In this document: in pieces, positions 25,701 through 38,019 of the stretch
Layout of the letters: each line of letters starts with the position of its first letter
Position numbering within the stretch: the first letter of the stretch is position 1
Source of the DNA: Apoderus coryli
Taxonomy: Eukaryota > Arthropoda > Insecta > Coleoptera > Attelabidae
Assembly: GCA_911728435.2 (NCBI GenBank)
Contig: OU452211.1
Coordinates: 2,666,001 to 2,730,000, forward strand
Length of the DNA stretch: 64,000 nt
Direction of reading: 5' to 3'
Notes under the pieces: model-generated
Told to the model about the DNA's origin: nothing
The model's input: only the letters and a program-made list of their open reading frames with translations
Databases searched by the model: none
Program-made: the position numbers and the translations under genes

Positions 25701-28700
25701 AAGGCGATTGGAGGATGTAGTGGAAAACCATATTGGAATGTTCGAGATATTTACTGGGAATGTTTTGGAAAAGATTCTTGTTTTGGATGAAATAATCGTT
25801 CAAACGTCTTTGGCGTAAGCCAATGGTTAAATTACGTATGACTTGGGTTAGTTTGTGGCCCAAGCGATGTTCCGGCCACTGTTTGTGGTTATTTTCAATT
25901 TCCCAATACAAATGAGTCTTGAGATGTTCTGTAAGCAATCCGTGATGATTCGTGAATGGGTCTATATAAGTTTTGTGAAGCGTTATTAGGATTAATAAAC
26001 ACTTTAATTGTGCATGATTCATGAATGATTCCAAGTATTGTTCCGCCAATGGGAATTGTATTTCCCATTCCAAATCGCTTTCTAAGTGTTGGGATTTCTT
26101 TTTGACATACCCTTTCGGTACCAGCATGCATTGGAATTGCTTCAGATCTTGCAACATCCGTTTTAAAGGCCATGAGTTATCATCTCGATACAGAAATGAG
26201 AGTGTGTGACTGTCTGGCCAAGAGATTCGTAGACACGGGATTATTTCGCAGGTTGTTTCGTCGGAATTGCCGCAAAATATTTTGCCTGGCAACCATTGGG
26301 CGTTATCAATTTCATCCGTGGTAAAGCCTAATTTATTTCCAACAGAATTAACGAAAGTATTTTTGCGAAAATACTTCATAAATCCTTTGGATGTTAAATA
26401 TGGTATTAAATCGTAAACGTCGTCTTCCGTCAAATCTCTTATATCGATTTCGTCAAGATCTATTACTGTTTTCTTCTTTTGGCGATACACGAAGCAAGAA
26501 CTCAACGTGAAGCTTCGTTGGTCGTCACTCCCAATTGGTTGGGGTGTTTTTGAATTGAATAATGCTGATGAAGTGTCTGAAGATGATTCCGTATCCGAAC
26601 TACTGCTATCTAATATTGAGCTTCTCGGTGATGGATAGATTAAGATGTTGTTGTTCAAAGGAGTAGCGGATGATCCGGTTTCTTGGAGTTTTACAAAGCC
26701 TGGAAAATCATTGGAAAGTGATGATAAGCTTTTGTTGTTGTTGTTTAACTAACCTTTGCGTTTGGAATCTTCCATTTTTAATTGGTATTTCGATGGATTT
26801 GCTGAATTACTTTCTGGTAGATCCATTGGATGGAATACCTCAATTGAGTCGTCAGGAACGTATATTCGTTTAGTTGCTATCGGTTGTCGGTGGTGTTTTA
26901 AATCTCCATGTAACGGTCGATAAGTTACATTTTTATTGGCTTTGGCCAGCATTGGATCAGCGTAGATGAATTGTTCCGGGGTTTGGTAACGTTTGACGGC
27001 TGCTTCGGATATATCTCTGTGGAGAAAAAATTGTAAAATAGCGTATCCAAGGTGCTGGGAATATGAGGAATGCTTGAACGCAAGATCCAGTGTAGTTTTG
27101 TCAGTCATTTCTCCATAGTGCAGTCGGTTGTTTGTCCGATTTACTTCAAGACGTCTGTCTGCAAACTTTAACGTCTTGCGTTCAAACATTTTTTCAAGCA
27201 ACAGCTATTTCATGTGAATTATCTAAGTACTCACCTATCTACTTATAAAACCCGGAAACTGTAGAGTAAAATTGTTTTTAAAAATACAATAAATTAAATT
27301 TATTTACTCGATAAATGTTTTTGGGGATTTTTAGTTTCAGGAATTACTCTCATCAGGATTTTGTATGCTAGTTATTATTTACCTAAGGCTAATCACTTAA
27401 GTCCTTTAAATAAAATTATTATTATTTTCCTGTTAGAATTTTTACAACCAATTTATTGGGACATTTCAAAATATTTAGGTATAGATGTTTATCTATCAGA
27501 TAGGGTGATATTATTAAAGCAAAAACAAGTAAAATAACCACAAAGGAATGTGCAATGAAAACCAACCCAATGCGACCACTTTAAATGAATTTCTGACGAG
27601 TATTTTTGAACAAAGATTTAGAACCGACGTCAATTGACTTTGGCTGAGTAAAATATCTCAAAACGTACTCACTTTTTATAGTTTTCAAAAAACATTACAG
27701 ACATTATCACATTATTTAACACAAACAATTCTGGCGTTTCGTTCAAGTCCTTTTCAAGAATCCTAATAGTCTCAAAATCACTCTTCTCCATTTGATTATT
27801 TTCACCAGTCCCATGACTGTCTTCGCGGCTTTCTATCCGTCGAAATTCTGTTAAACGAGCAGTGATTTTGTGTTGAGATGGTGTACAACCCATGTTAGTT
27901 TAGTTATTGTAAATTAAATCACTAAGTAAATAATCATTTATCGTTTTAAAGATGTGCATTTAAGAGTTATCGACACATAACTAAAGAAACTGTTTGCGAA
28001 ATATCTATTAAATTGTGCATTGTGTTTATGAGGAAAAAAAACATGTTTATGTGTGAGATTATAGGTAGTAATTTGTAGAGGTTGTTGTTTTAAGTACGTA
28101 CGAGTACCTACTTAGTATATTTTTCAACATAATCCTACATTCCTTCCTCTTTCCAAAATTAGCATTTTGATTTCTCGATTGCAACTGCTTCAGAATTTCT
28201 AAATTTCTCTATGGGGCATTCACGGCTCATCATTTGCAGAGGGGGTGTGGATGGCAGTTTCACGAAAAATCTGAAGCTGCTACTTGAGTAGGCGTATTCA
28301 CTCAAAAGCTTGTTGATGCTTGATGTTTGTTACATGTTTTTGAGCATTAAATTTAATTTTTGTATTAAATGGGGTGGTTTATTGGTTATAGTGTAGAAAC
28401 CACCTTAATTTTGTTGGCAAAAATGACTACTAGTGTATGAGAATCATTCGACTCAATTCGTTCTTGATTTTCTAACCAAAAACTGAGGATTAACTTTTTT
28501 CTCGGTGTAGTTTCCATAAATAAAAAAAAAAAACATTTTGTTTTCCTGCATTGAAGGCTAGTACTTTATTGTATTTATCTTTAGAGACGAAACGTATATA
28601 GTTTTACAACTTATAGTAAAAATGTTTAGATAATGGGAATTATGTGGAGGTGCGGTGTTTTATGATATATTTTATCGTAAATTTTGATGACTTATTGTTA

Positions 28701-31700
28701 TTTCCTTAATGATATTTTATTAATCTGCCTTTCGACGAATTAAACCAAAATACCGCTAGTCGGAAATGAGATTTTTTCGATTTTATTCGTTGATTACAAA
28801 AAAAAATAGCATTAGACAGTTTATTCTTTCATTTTTTTTCTAATAGTCCTCTTCCTGAGAAATAATTTGAGCCTATAATTTTGGATTCTTTCTTCTTTTT
28901 TTTTTGATTATTTACGAACATTACGAGTGGTCTATTTGCCACTCGTTTTTTATATTCAGTTTTAGTTTTTATTGCATTCAATGTAACAGCTATCAAAAAA
29001 TGTTTCGAATAACAGTTTTAGAACCAAGAATGTACTATCTTGTGATGTATAACACGGCTATTTTTATTAAAAATTGAAAAAGATACGAATTTTTAAAAAT
29101 TTTAAGAGGTTACAATTTTAAAAATAAACTCTCAATACCCTGTATACATGTTGGGGCGTCGATTTCGTACGGCCAAAGTCTGCTATACATTTAATAAAAA
29201 TTAATTTAATTGACTGTATTTTTTTAAATGATACGCTCTATATTTTATTTAAGAAGAAACATAAATGTTCAATACGTCTTTAGCCTCTCAATTTTTACTT
29301 TCGTTTAGGTTGAATCTGTACAATGGACATTTGAAAATATCGACAATATCACCAATCAAAATGAATTGAAACCGTTGGCAGAGTTTTTGGCTAATAAGCA
29401 ATTTGATTTAGTAATAAATCTGCCAATGAGGAATGGTGGAGCAAGACGAGTATCGTCTTTCATGACACATGGATATCGAACGAGGCGATTGGCTATCGAC
29501 TATTCGATACCGCTAGTGACCGATGTTAAATGTGTCAAGTTACTTGTCGAGGTAAGTGGCAGGGGAGAAGCTGTTCTAAGAAATGAACTTTAATCATCTC
29601 ATAGATAAGTACAGTGTGACGTAATTTTCTAAGTAGGTACTTAACTGGAGTTTTAATCGATTTTTAATTTGCTTAATTGTGATTTATTTTTTCTAATTAA
29701 TTATCCTACTTTGTTCGAGTGATTATTTGAGTCATTTTTATAAATATCTGTGCAATAAGAAATAATCCAGTACCACCTAATTTATATTTTGCAGCCTTCC
29801 TATAGGTTCCGTGCAATGCAAATCAAAGAGATTAATCTTCACATAGGAAAGTCGTCTTAAGGATGATGCTTAATTATCATCAGGCTTTATTAATTAAGTT
29901 TTTGGTCTTTTTTTTCTTCTTTAATTATCCTGAGGAACATCCAATAAAAGATCGGATCGGCAAAATAAAAAAAGAAGTTGCAACTCATAATCAAAATTCT
30001 TCTGAATAATTGGGGCTTACCATTTTTACTTTATTAATTTTTTGAAAGGCGATACGTCTAATTGGGAAAAAAGCACCACCAATGAAGACCCATATCGACT
30101 GTATCAGTTCGCGGAACCTAATCAAACTGCCTGGATTTATCGATACACACGTACATGTCAGGGAACCTGGTGCCACACATAAAGAAGATTACTCCACATG
30201 TACCGCTGCAGCACTAGCAGGCGGTATAACGTTGATTTGTGCGATGCCGAACACCAATCCAGCGATAGTTGATGGAGAAGCTTTGATGCTGGTGAAGCGA
30301 TTAGCGAAGGAGAAAGCTCGATGCGATTACGCGTTGTTTGTAGGTAAGAAAAGAAATGAACACGAGAAGGCATGTAGCTCTAACTTTTGGGTTTTCTGTG
30401 TAGGTGCGTCGTCTGATAACGCCACAACAATTTGCGACTACGCTAATGACGCAGCGGCTCTAAAAATGTATCTAAATGAGACGTTTACAACGTTGCAATT
30501 GAATGATTTGAATGTTTGGAGTAAACATTTATTGAACTGGCCGAAAAGGGCTACATTGTGCGTCCATGCAGAGCGACAGACTACTGCGGCTATTATCCTG
30601 CTAGCCAGTTTTCAAAACAGGTAAAAATGATGAGTTATTTTACGTGAAAAGCATTTGTTTGTGATTCTATTGCAGGCCGATTCATATTTGTCATGTGGCA
30701 AGGAAAGAAGAAATTTTGATTATTAAAGCGGCTAAAGAAAAAGGATTGAAAATTACGTGTGAAGTATGTCCTCATCATTTGTTCCTAAGTACGAATGATG
30801 TTGATATGTTGGGTGTTAAAAAGAGCCAAGTATGTATTAATTAAAAACGCCTCTTTCAGGAAAGAGATTTCAATAATTGTAACTGAGTATGTTTGATCCT
30901 TCTTATAGCTCGAAGGGTCATTTTCTGAATCTCTAAATTGCTCTTTGACGAGTTGCAATTGAAGAAACTCTTTTTGATACATTAACATTAATCTCTGTTA
31001 GGTGCGTCCACTTCTAGTCACACCTGAGGACCAACAAGCCCTTTGGGACAATATACACTTGATAGACTGTTTTGCTACGGATCATGCTCCACATACCTTG
31101 GAAGAGAAAGAGACTAAAGGTCTGCCGGGTTTTCCTGGATTAGAAACTATATTACCGCTACTGTTGAATGCCGTGAATGAAGGCCGATTGACTATTGAGG
31201 ATATTGTCAATAAATTCCATCGAAATCCTAGAAGGATTTTTAATTTACCCGAACAGTGGAATACGTACGTCGAAGTTGATATGGATGAAGAATGGGTAAG
31301 AGTTTTTTTGAATAATTTCGTCTTACCAAATATTGTGACTGTTTATTATCTTTCAGGTAATTCCGGCATCAATGCCTTACAGCAAATCCGGTTGGACACC
31401 GTTTGCCGGTAAAAAGATCAAAGGTGCAGTGCACAGGGTTGTGCTTCGTGGCGAAATCGCCTATGTCGAAGGACAAGTGTTAGTTGCACCTGGCTTCGGA
31501 CAAAATGTTCGCGATTGGGATACTCGACAAAGGACTGTGTCTGAGAATCGACCTTTAGTTTCGGCTCCTGTGTCGCCAGCGTTGCATTTTACCGATCGGG
31601 AATATGAAAATGACGGACATACCAATGAAATGTTTTCCAAGTTACTGTCCACGGATAATAAGGTAGAAAACAATAACTACAATACTTGGGGACTGAAATT

Positions 31701-33001
31701 TGCCATTTAAAGCTTGGGGAATTATTTTAGGTGCATTTTGCCAACGATATGCTCGATTTGCGACAGACAATGGTGTCACCGGTGCCTCCAGGACCGCTTC
31801 GCGTGCGTACCGAGAGCTTTTCCGAACGTACCAGGGTGAAAGCGGAGCCTTTAGTTCCGGCTGCACTTATAACTGTTGATCCTGCTGCTCAACACGCTCA
31901 CCATCCTTTGCACGGATTGACTGGCAAACATATATTGAGTGTGGATATGTTTAGCAAGGACCAATTGAATGATATTTTCAATTTGGCTCAAACATTTAGG
32001 TGAGGCAATACTTGTAAGGTTTAGGTGTGATATAAACGTGAAGTTTTTCAGGGTGTACGTGGCAAAAGAGCGACCACTAGACCATGTATTGAAAGGTAAA
32101 ATTATGGCGTCGATATTCTATGAAGTGAGCACAAGAACGTGTAGTAGTTTCGCAGCGGCGATGCAGCGATTAGGCGGTAGGGTCATCTACATGGACGAAA
32201 GCAGCAGTTCAGTGAAAAAGGGGGAAACCTTGGAGGATTCCGTAGCAACTATGGCTGGTTATGCGGATGTTATCGTTTTGAGACATCCAGCACCCGGATC
32301 AGTTATGGTATGACTCAATAATAATGAGTAAAATCAGGATATGTTATGATTTTTCTTACAGAAAGCCTCACACCACTGCAGACGACCGCTGATCAACGCT
32401 GGTGATGGAATCGGCGAACATCCCAGTCAAGCTCTTTTAGATATTTTCACGATACGTGAAGAAATCGGTACGGTTAACGGTCTTACAATTACTTTGGTTG
32501 GCGATTTGAAGAATGGACGTACCGTGCATTCCTTGGCACGATTGTTAACTTTGTATAACGTACAATTACGATACGTGAGTCCTGCGAATCTAAGGATGCC
32601 TGAGCATATCACGAAATTCGTGGCGAAGAAAAAGATTTCACAGCAGGAGTTTAACAATTTGGAGGATGTTTTACCAGATACCGATGTGTTGTATATGACC
32701 AGGATACAGAAGGAACGGTTTGAAACCGAGGAAGAGTACCAGAAGGTAATTAATTTGTGGGTCTCAAGTGACTTCATTGTTTGTATGTATGAATTTCTTA
32801 CAGGCTTGTGGACACTTTGTTGTTACCCCGGAACTGATGACACGGGCTAAAAGGAAAATGGTTGTTTTACATCCATTGCCTAGGGTGGGTGAAATTAGTC
32901 CGGAATTCGACACAGACCCCAGAGCGGCGTATTTCCGGCAAGCGGAATGCGGCATGTATGTTCGTATGGCTTTACTTGCCATGGTTTTAGGGAAATGTTG
33001 A
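19726..33001 (+). CDS. CAD: CAD: carbamoyl-phosphate synthetase 2 / aspartate transcarbamylase / dihydroorotase (rudimentary)
   Basis: Eighteen GT-AG exons join in frame to 2233 residues, close to human and fly CAD: 19726-19831, 20473-20611, 20670-20946, 21007-21320, 21385-22727, 22846-23784, 23844-24706, 24931-25035, 29309-29551, 30049-30343, 30404-30620, 30676-30829, 31002-31295, 31357-31662, 31731-31999, 32052-32307, 32362-32745, 32804-33001. The protein makes carbamoyl phosphate, carbamoyl aspartate and dihydroorotate, the first three steps of pyrimidine synthesis. Glutaminase has GICLGHQLL (catalytic Cys about 261) and FHPEH. The synthetase halves cover about 390-1455. Dihydroorotase has the metal ligands HVHVRE (about 1477), ALKMYLN (carboxylated Lys), VHAERQT, HICHVAR and TDHAPHT. 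The C-terminal transcarbamylase has the phosphate-binding STRT and [14 protein letters not shown] 19726 was chosen over an upstream GTG. Intron 8 (4.3 kb) contains gene B on the opposite strand. Confidence 0.97.
25055..27893 (-). CDS. Gene B: paralogue of gene A nested antisense in CAD intron 8
   Basis: Four minus-strand exons join in frame: 27893-27673, 27016-26754, 26699-25381, 25327-25055, giving 691 residues. It starts MGCTPS (predicted N-myristoylation, possible Cys3 palmitoylation) and aligns with gene A over its length: [61 protein letters not shown], and [19 protein letters not shown]. The introns after exons 1 and 2 and before the last exon match gene A in phase. The two introns splitting gene A exons 3/4 and 4/5 are absent. 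The exon 2 acceptor (CTCCACAG) fits both consensus and homology; a longer open frame upstream to 27201 is probably chance. The stop codon is 19 bp from CAD exon 8, so its transcript must overlap that exon. Function is unknown. Confidence 0.8.
27894..29308. other. Remainder of CAD intron 8; promoter side of gene B
   Basis: No further gene was seen. The region is AT-rich. The gene B promoter must lie here, in antisense inside the CAD transcription unit; no core motif is obvious. Confidence 0.5.
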
Positions 33002-33575
33002 TAAATATGTTGCAATAATTAAATATTTCTATAGCTTTGTGATAAATTTTAGAGATTTTAGCTCGAAGAACCAGGAAATATTGTTTATACTGAGTTTAGT
33101 CATGTTAAGACGTTTATTTTTGTATAATTGTGTAATTTACTCAGGACTATTGAATTCCATTGTTTGATCTAAAATATACAATAATAGTTGATGCAGTGTT
33201 GGTTGTTTTTCCTTATTTTGCAGCAGTAAATATGTGTGAGTACAGGTATAGTCGGACACCTGAAGCAATTTGATTGTATTTTTGACCATTTTGTACAAAT
33301 TTCAGCCTAGTAGCACCTCTGAAGGCTTATCTGCACTATAGACATTGGCTATAGAAAGACTGCCAAACGATGGGCGTAGTTTTGGCTAAAAGCCAAGCCA
33401 AAACAATTCAACCTACCTCAAACAAAGCTTTTACGTCAATACAAAAGGCTCTTCTAAATGTTACATACAACACTAAGTACCTCATAATTTTTTTTAAAAT
33501 ATATTTATAGAAACATTTAAAATATAAAAAAAAAAACAACATCAATAATACTTTTAAACATTAAAACATGAATAA
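33002..33575. other. Convergent 3' ends of CAD and PNPO
   Basis: ATTAAA lies 17 bp after the CAD stop. The two genes face each other across 574 bp; nothing else is seen. Confidence 0.5.
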
Positions 33576-34492
33576 TCACGGGCACAATCTTTCATAAACC
33601 CATCCATCTTCACCTTGTTTAGTCAAATTACCGTCTGGTTCATCTTGAGTTGGTTTTCTGAATTTAATCCTATCATGAATTCTGTCTGTTTGCCCTTGCC
33701 AAAATTCTATGGATGTTGGTTTAACAATATAACCACCCCTAACAAAATAAAAGAAATTCAATCAATTGGTCTTCAAAAATTAGTTCCTTACCATTGTGGT
33801 GGTCTTGGAACATCTCCTTCACCATATTCCTCTTTTAATTCTTTCTCTTTACACGATAAAACATCTCTACTTTCAACAGGCTTACTTTGGTCGCTACATA
33901 ATGCTCCAATTTGACTAGCATAAGGTCGTTTTTTGAAATAGTCGTCTGCATCACAAAACGGAAGCTTCTCAACTGTTCCTTCCACACGTATAGAACGATT
34001 GAAATGCGCCCAATAAAACGTCAATGCAGCATTTGGATTTTCCTCCTATAAAGAAAATATAATACTTAAGTAGAGTAGTTATACTGAGAAAGTACTTATT
34101 ACCTACCAATTCTTGTCCTTTTCTACTAGTATAATGCGTGAAAAACACAAAACCATCTCTACTAAATCCTTTCAATAAAACAAATCGTGCCGATGGAATC
34201 CCATTTCTAAATTAAAAAGAAATTAGTATCATACAAGAATTTTATATTAAATTTAGCGCACCGTGTAGCAGTTGCCAAACACATGGCATTCGGTTCAATA
34301 ATCCTTGGATCATCTTTAGCGATTTTAAACCATTTATCAAAGAGATGTATTGGTTCTTTTACCTCAATTTCATCTTCGAGAAATAAATTGGATTTTGTGT
34401 TATATTGTGTACGAATATCTACAAAATTAATGATAAATTTAAGTGTTATTAAAAGGTAGATATAGTTGATAAAATTTACTGGATATGTCCAT
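33576..34492 (-). CDS. PNPO: Pyridoxamine 5'-phosphate oxidase (canonical)
   Basis: Five minus-strand exons (34492-34480, 34418-34262, 34206-34107, 34045-33792, 33738-33576) give 228 residues. It is an FMN enzyme that oxidises pyridoxine- or pyridoxamine-phosphate to pyridoxal phosphate, acting as a cytosolic dimer. Landmarks in order: [31 protein letters not shown] and SRKGQEL (FMN site), [58 protein letters not shown] (R.HDR, substrate site), and C-terminal WVYERLCP. The first exon is only 13 nt (MDIS plus one base), so that start is the least certain part. It sits head-to-head with the first PSME3-like gene, 600 bp away. Fly orthologue: sugarlethal. Confidence 0.93.
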
Positions 34493-35092
34493 TTTAGCAC
34501 TAAACGGTGTCAGGAAATAGATCTTTTGAGCGCATGACTTTGATTTGAATGCAAATTTGTTGAAGATAATAAGCATAGAATTATGTTTTATAATTATTTG
34601 CACATAAACATAAAGGCAAAGGTCATGTAATTAAAAAACATTTTTGTACGACCATTTTTAATTATTTTTCTGTCATATGTCATATCGAATACGCCGCATC
34701 GTTGCCATACGCCCGTGAAATAAAAGTAATTAAATTTTTGTTCAAAAATAATCACCATTGTCTTTTATAAGGACTGGCTGACAGGTTATCAGTTTATCTA
34801 AACTGAGATGTAGAAGAGAGATTGAAACAGATATAAAACGCTAACCGCTAACTTGAATCAATCAAGTTTGAGCTCTTAAGATGCAGTTTTTATCAGTTTA
34901 TTAATAGATTGTAATCTGGCAACGCCGGAGTTATTGCAAATTTAGCAGCTTCTAGATATTTGACACTTGACACTTTTTATGGCGACTTAACAATTTTTAG
35001 GTTAAGGCATAAGTTTGAGTGTGTTTTCTTGAAAATATAAGATTAAGAACTAAATTGTTTAAAAAAACTATTTATTTCTATAAAATATTATC
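34493..35092. promoter_or_regulatory. Shared divergent promoter region of PNPO and PSME3-like gene 1
   Basis: The two genes start back to back, so both promoters lie in these 600 bp. GTTGCCA/GGCAACG-type words occur near 34705 and 34918, as they do upstream of other genes in the window. No proven site. Confidence 0.4.
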
Positions 35093-36165
35093 ATGGCTGA
35101 CAACAAAAAGGTATTTTTAATTGTTTGTATTAATATTTTTCTCATGTTTGTTGGCTGAGTGGCATCGAATATTCTAGTTTTGTACAAACACTTTGTTACA
35201 AATCAAGTTTTTTACGTTATTTTAGTGTGGTAATTACGATGAAGACCATTGAAATTGTAATAGCATATAATTACTTATCGTAAAATAATTAAACTTGTTA
35301 ATTAATTACTATTTCTAAAATGCAGGTTCAAGAATACAAAGAAACGGTAAAACAACAAGCTGAAATACTAGTATTAAAGGATTTTCCGGAAACAATTTTA
35401 AAACTCAACACTTACTTGGATTCCAATCCGTTTAAGAATAAGAAATTCACAGATTGTCATCAGGATTTGAATATTCCAATACCGGATCCGATTGTATTGA
35501 ACAGCCATTCCGACTTACCGCCTGCTAAAAAGACTAAATATGACAATAGCATATCAGCTACTACCGAAGGTACTAAGGTGATGATCTTGCCATCTGGTAC
35601 AGTACCCACTAACAAGCATTTAGTGGATCTTGTAGAATCTGTTAAGCCACATATTAGAAAGTTAGTAGAGGACTCAAATTTGGTAAGTTTGGATTGTTAA
35701 TTCCAACTAAAATATACTTACTGAAATTTTGTGTAGTTGAAAATGTGGATTTCGTTTATGATTCCAAAAATTGAAGACGGTAACAACTTCGGCGTATCAA
35801 TTCAAGAGGACACCTTAGCTGAGGTACAGTCAGTTGAGTCGGAAGCTGCAGCATTTTACGATCAAATCTCCAGATATTTTATATCGAGAGGTAGTTATTT
35901 ATTTATTTATTATCGTTACAAGTAGTGTTTGTTACTCATACGAATGGTTTTTGCAGGAAAACTTATCTCGAAAGTGGCGAAATATCCACATATTGAGGAC
36001 TACCGGAGAGCCGTACAGGAGCTAGACGAGAAGGAATATTTAAGCCTTTGGCTGGTAATGTCTGAAATACGTAATCGTTACTGTGCTTTACATGACATTG
36101 TTATCAAGAATCTTGATAAAATTAAGAAGCCGCGATCGTCTAATGTCACAGAATCATTGTATTAG
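35093..36165 (+). CDS. PSME3: Proteasome activator PA28-gamma (REG/PSME3), copy 1
   Basis: Four exons (35093-35110, 35326-35682, 35737-35890, 35957-36165) give 245 residues. PA28-gamma forms a heptameric ring that opens the 20S proteasome in the nucleus and drives ubiquitin-independent breakdown. The diagnostic activation segment MWISFMIPKIEDGNNFGVSI is present, as are QISRYFISRGKLISKVAKYP and the C-terminal tail KPRSSNVTESLY, close to vertebrate PSME3. The middle homologue-specific insert carries AKKTKYD where vertebrates have a basic nuclear localisation signal; the signal is weaker here. Exon 1 encodes only MADNKK. A second complete copy lies 1.9 kb downstream with the same intron positions. 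Confidence 0.95.
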
Positions 36166-36461
36166 TTTAATTTTTTTTATTGTAACTTATGTAATTATTT
36201 TTTCTATATAAAAATGGATGAAATTGAATTATATATATAATTGGTACTAAGATTAGTAATTGTTCTGTTTTATTTCGTGACTTTAACACTGAAAGTGGTG
36301 AAATTAACTAGTAAAATGCGAAGTAAAACCCTCAGAATACGAGAAAATTTCAGAAGAGAGTCCTGCCAATATCGTGATTTAAAATACAAGCAACGTTTTT
36401 CTGAGTTCGATGTGAGAAATAATAACGAGATTTGAATTAAAACTAATTTATTTACACTTAC
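36166..36461. other. 3' flank of PSME3 copy 1 with left target-site duplication
   Basis: The 17-bp word AATTTATTTACACTTAC at 36445-36461 is the left target-site duplication of the following retroelement. Confidence 0.7.
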
Positions 36462-37519
36462 ATGGGAATCCTGAATCTAATACCTTTGGATTCAGGAAGA
36501 AAACCGTCGGACGCTTTGCCACGCAAACATGATTTTGAAATCCCATTTGAAGTGGTCATTGCAGACCGTCAAAATTGGCTAAATCGGGAACCACGATTCC
36601 CAGAAAACACATCCGTCTGGTATACGGACGGTTCAAAAGGAATATAAGGGAACACAGGCATGGGAGTATACGGGCCAAATTGCAGGCTCTCTGAATCTCT
36701 CGGGAAAAGTCCCACTATATTCCAAGAAGAGATCAGAGCTATTAATCGTTGTGCTCAAGAATGCCTGCAGAGAGGCATCCCGGAACGGCAGATCAATATT
36801 ATGTCAGACAGTCAAGCTGCGTTAAAAGCACTGAGGTCTTACACCTTCACGTCAAAGCTAGCATGGGAATGCAAACAGACCCTAAAGCAACTGGCAGCTC
36901 AGGGGAAAAAGAGGGTGCCAGGACATGAAGGCATAGAGGGGAACGAAGCGGCAGACCAACTTGCAAAAGAGGGCGCAAACGCTCCGTTCTGCGGCCCGGA
37001 ACCCATCTTTGGCCTTCCAAAAAGCCATATGAAGGAAGAACTTCGGAAATGGGAAAAGGAACAACTTAAGTCCTACTGGAGAAACACTCCAGGCCTAAGA
37101 GAATCAAAAAGGTTTATCAAACCTTCAGAGGCCAACGTAGGGAAGCTCATCCAACTGGAGAGAAGCGACCTAAGGCGAATTACAGTCCTTTTTACGGGAC
37201 ACCACCCAGTGAGGTACCATCTCAAAAAGATGGGCCTAACCGAGGACGACACTTGTTGGTTTTCCGAAGACGCAACAGAGACAACAGAACACGTGCTCTG
37301 CGAATGCATGGCACTTTTCTGCAAAAGGCTAAAACACCTTGGAGGGGTGACTCTAACACCAGACGAGGCAAGGAATTTAGCCCCCAGAGAAATCATCAAC
37401 TTTATGAAAAGTGTGGGGCAGCTGGGCAATTCATAGATTAGAGTCATTCACAAAAGATCTTCTGCAGGTCGTAGTGAGGGGAGGCCAAACCGCCTAAAAG
37501 ACTCCGAAAAACAATCTAC
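36462..37519 (+). mobile_element. 5'-truncated non-LTR retrotransposon (RNase H domain) with 17-bp target-site duplication
   Basis: The element encodes FEVVIADRQNWLNREPRFPE, the RNase H start VWYTDGSKG, MSDSQAALKALRSYTF, VPGHEGIEGNEAADQLAKEGA (RNase H catalytic core), and a tail with CECMALFCKRLKHLGG. A TAA stop after GSKGI breaks the frame; copy 1 at 3590-4971 keeps the codon. A short deletion removes the residues normally between GKK and VPGHEG. The element is bounded by exact 17-bp repeats (AATTTATTTACACTTAC) at 36445-36461 and 37520-37536, the signature of target-primed reverse transcription. It inserted between the two PSME3-like genes, so it is later than, or independent of, their duplication. 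Confidence 0.9.
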
Positions 37520-38019
37520 AATTTATTTACACTTACTGTTCTCAACTATTCATTGATTGATTGTCCCTCTTATACGTTGGCTATTTATATGCTTTTCTCC
37601 TTTCCTGTACGTAGTCGCCTCTGAGTTTCTAGAACGATTACATCTGATTAGAATAGCCAACGCGGTGTTGCCGAATGTATTTATTTGTCTAAGCGTAGGG
37701 GACATTTTAATATTTGTCACAATAGAATAAGGACGCAACCAACACTTGTGTAGTCTTGCAAAGTAGGGGTTGATAAGTTTGGCAAAAAGCATTCGTGTGT
37801 TCTGCATATTATTTTTGAAATTTGGCTGGAATATTGTAAAATAAATAGTACTTAGTGTCTGAATCGAGGAATGTAATGTTCACATCAGTTTAGTTGAGGT
37901 GATATGTACAAGGAGAACGCCTACTACTAATGGTAATTTACCGGTAATCAATTTGACAGTGACATGTGGAATATTTATAGTGCAAATTCCTTTATAGTTT
38001 TATATTTAAAATTAATACA
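37520..38019. other. Right target-site duplication and upstream region of PSME3 copy 2
   Basis: The right 17-bp duplication is at 37520-37536. The rest would hold the promoter of PSME3 copy 2; no motif is clear. Confidence 0.6.

Noticed and set aside
27017..27201. Upstream extension of the gene B exon 2 frame
   Set aside because: A strong acceptor (CTCCACAG) at 27017 restores phase with exon 1 and homology with gene A; the extension has no counterpart in gene A and no acceptor in phase.
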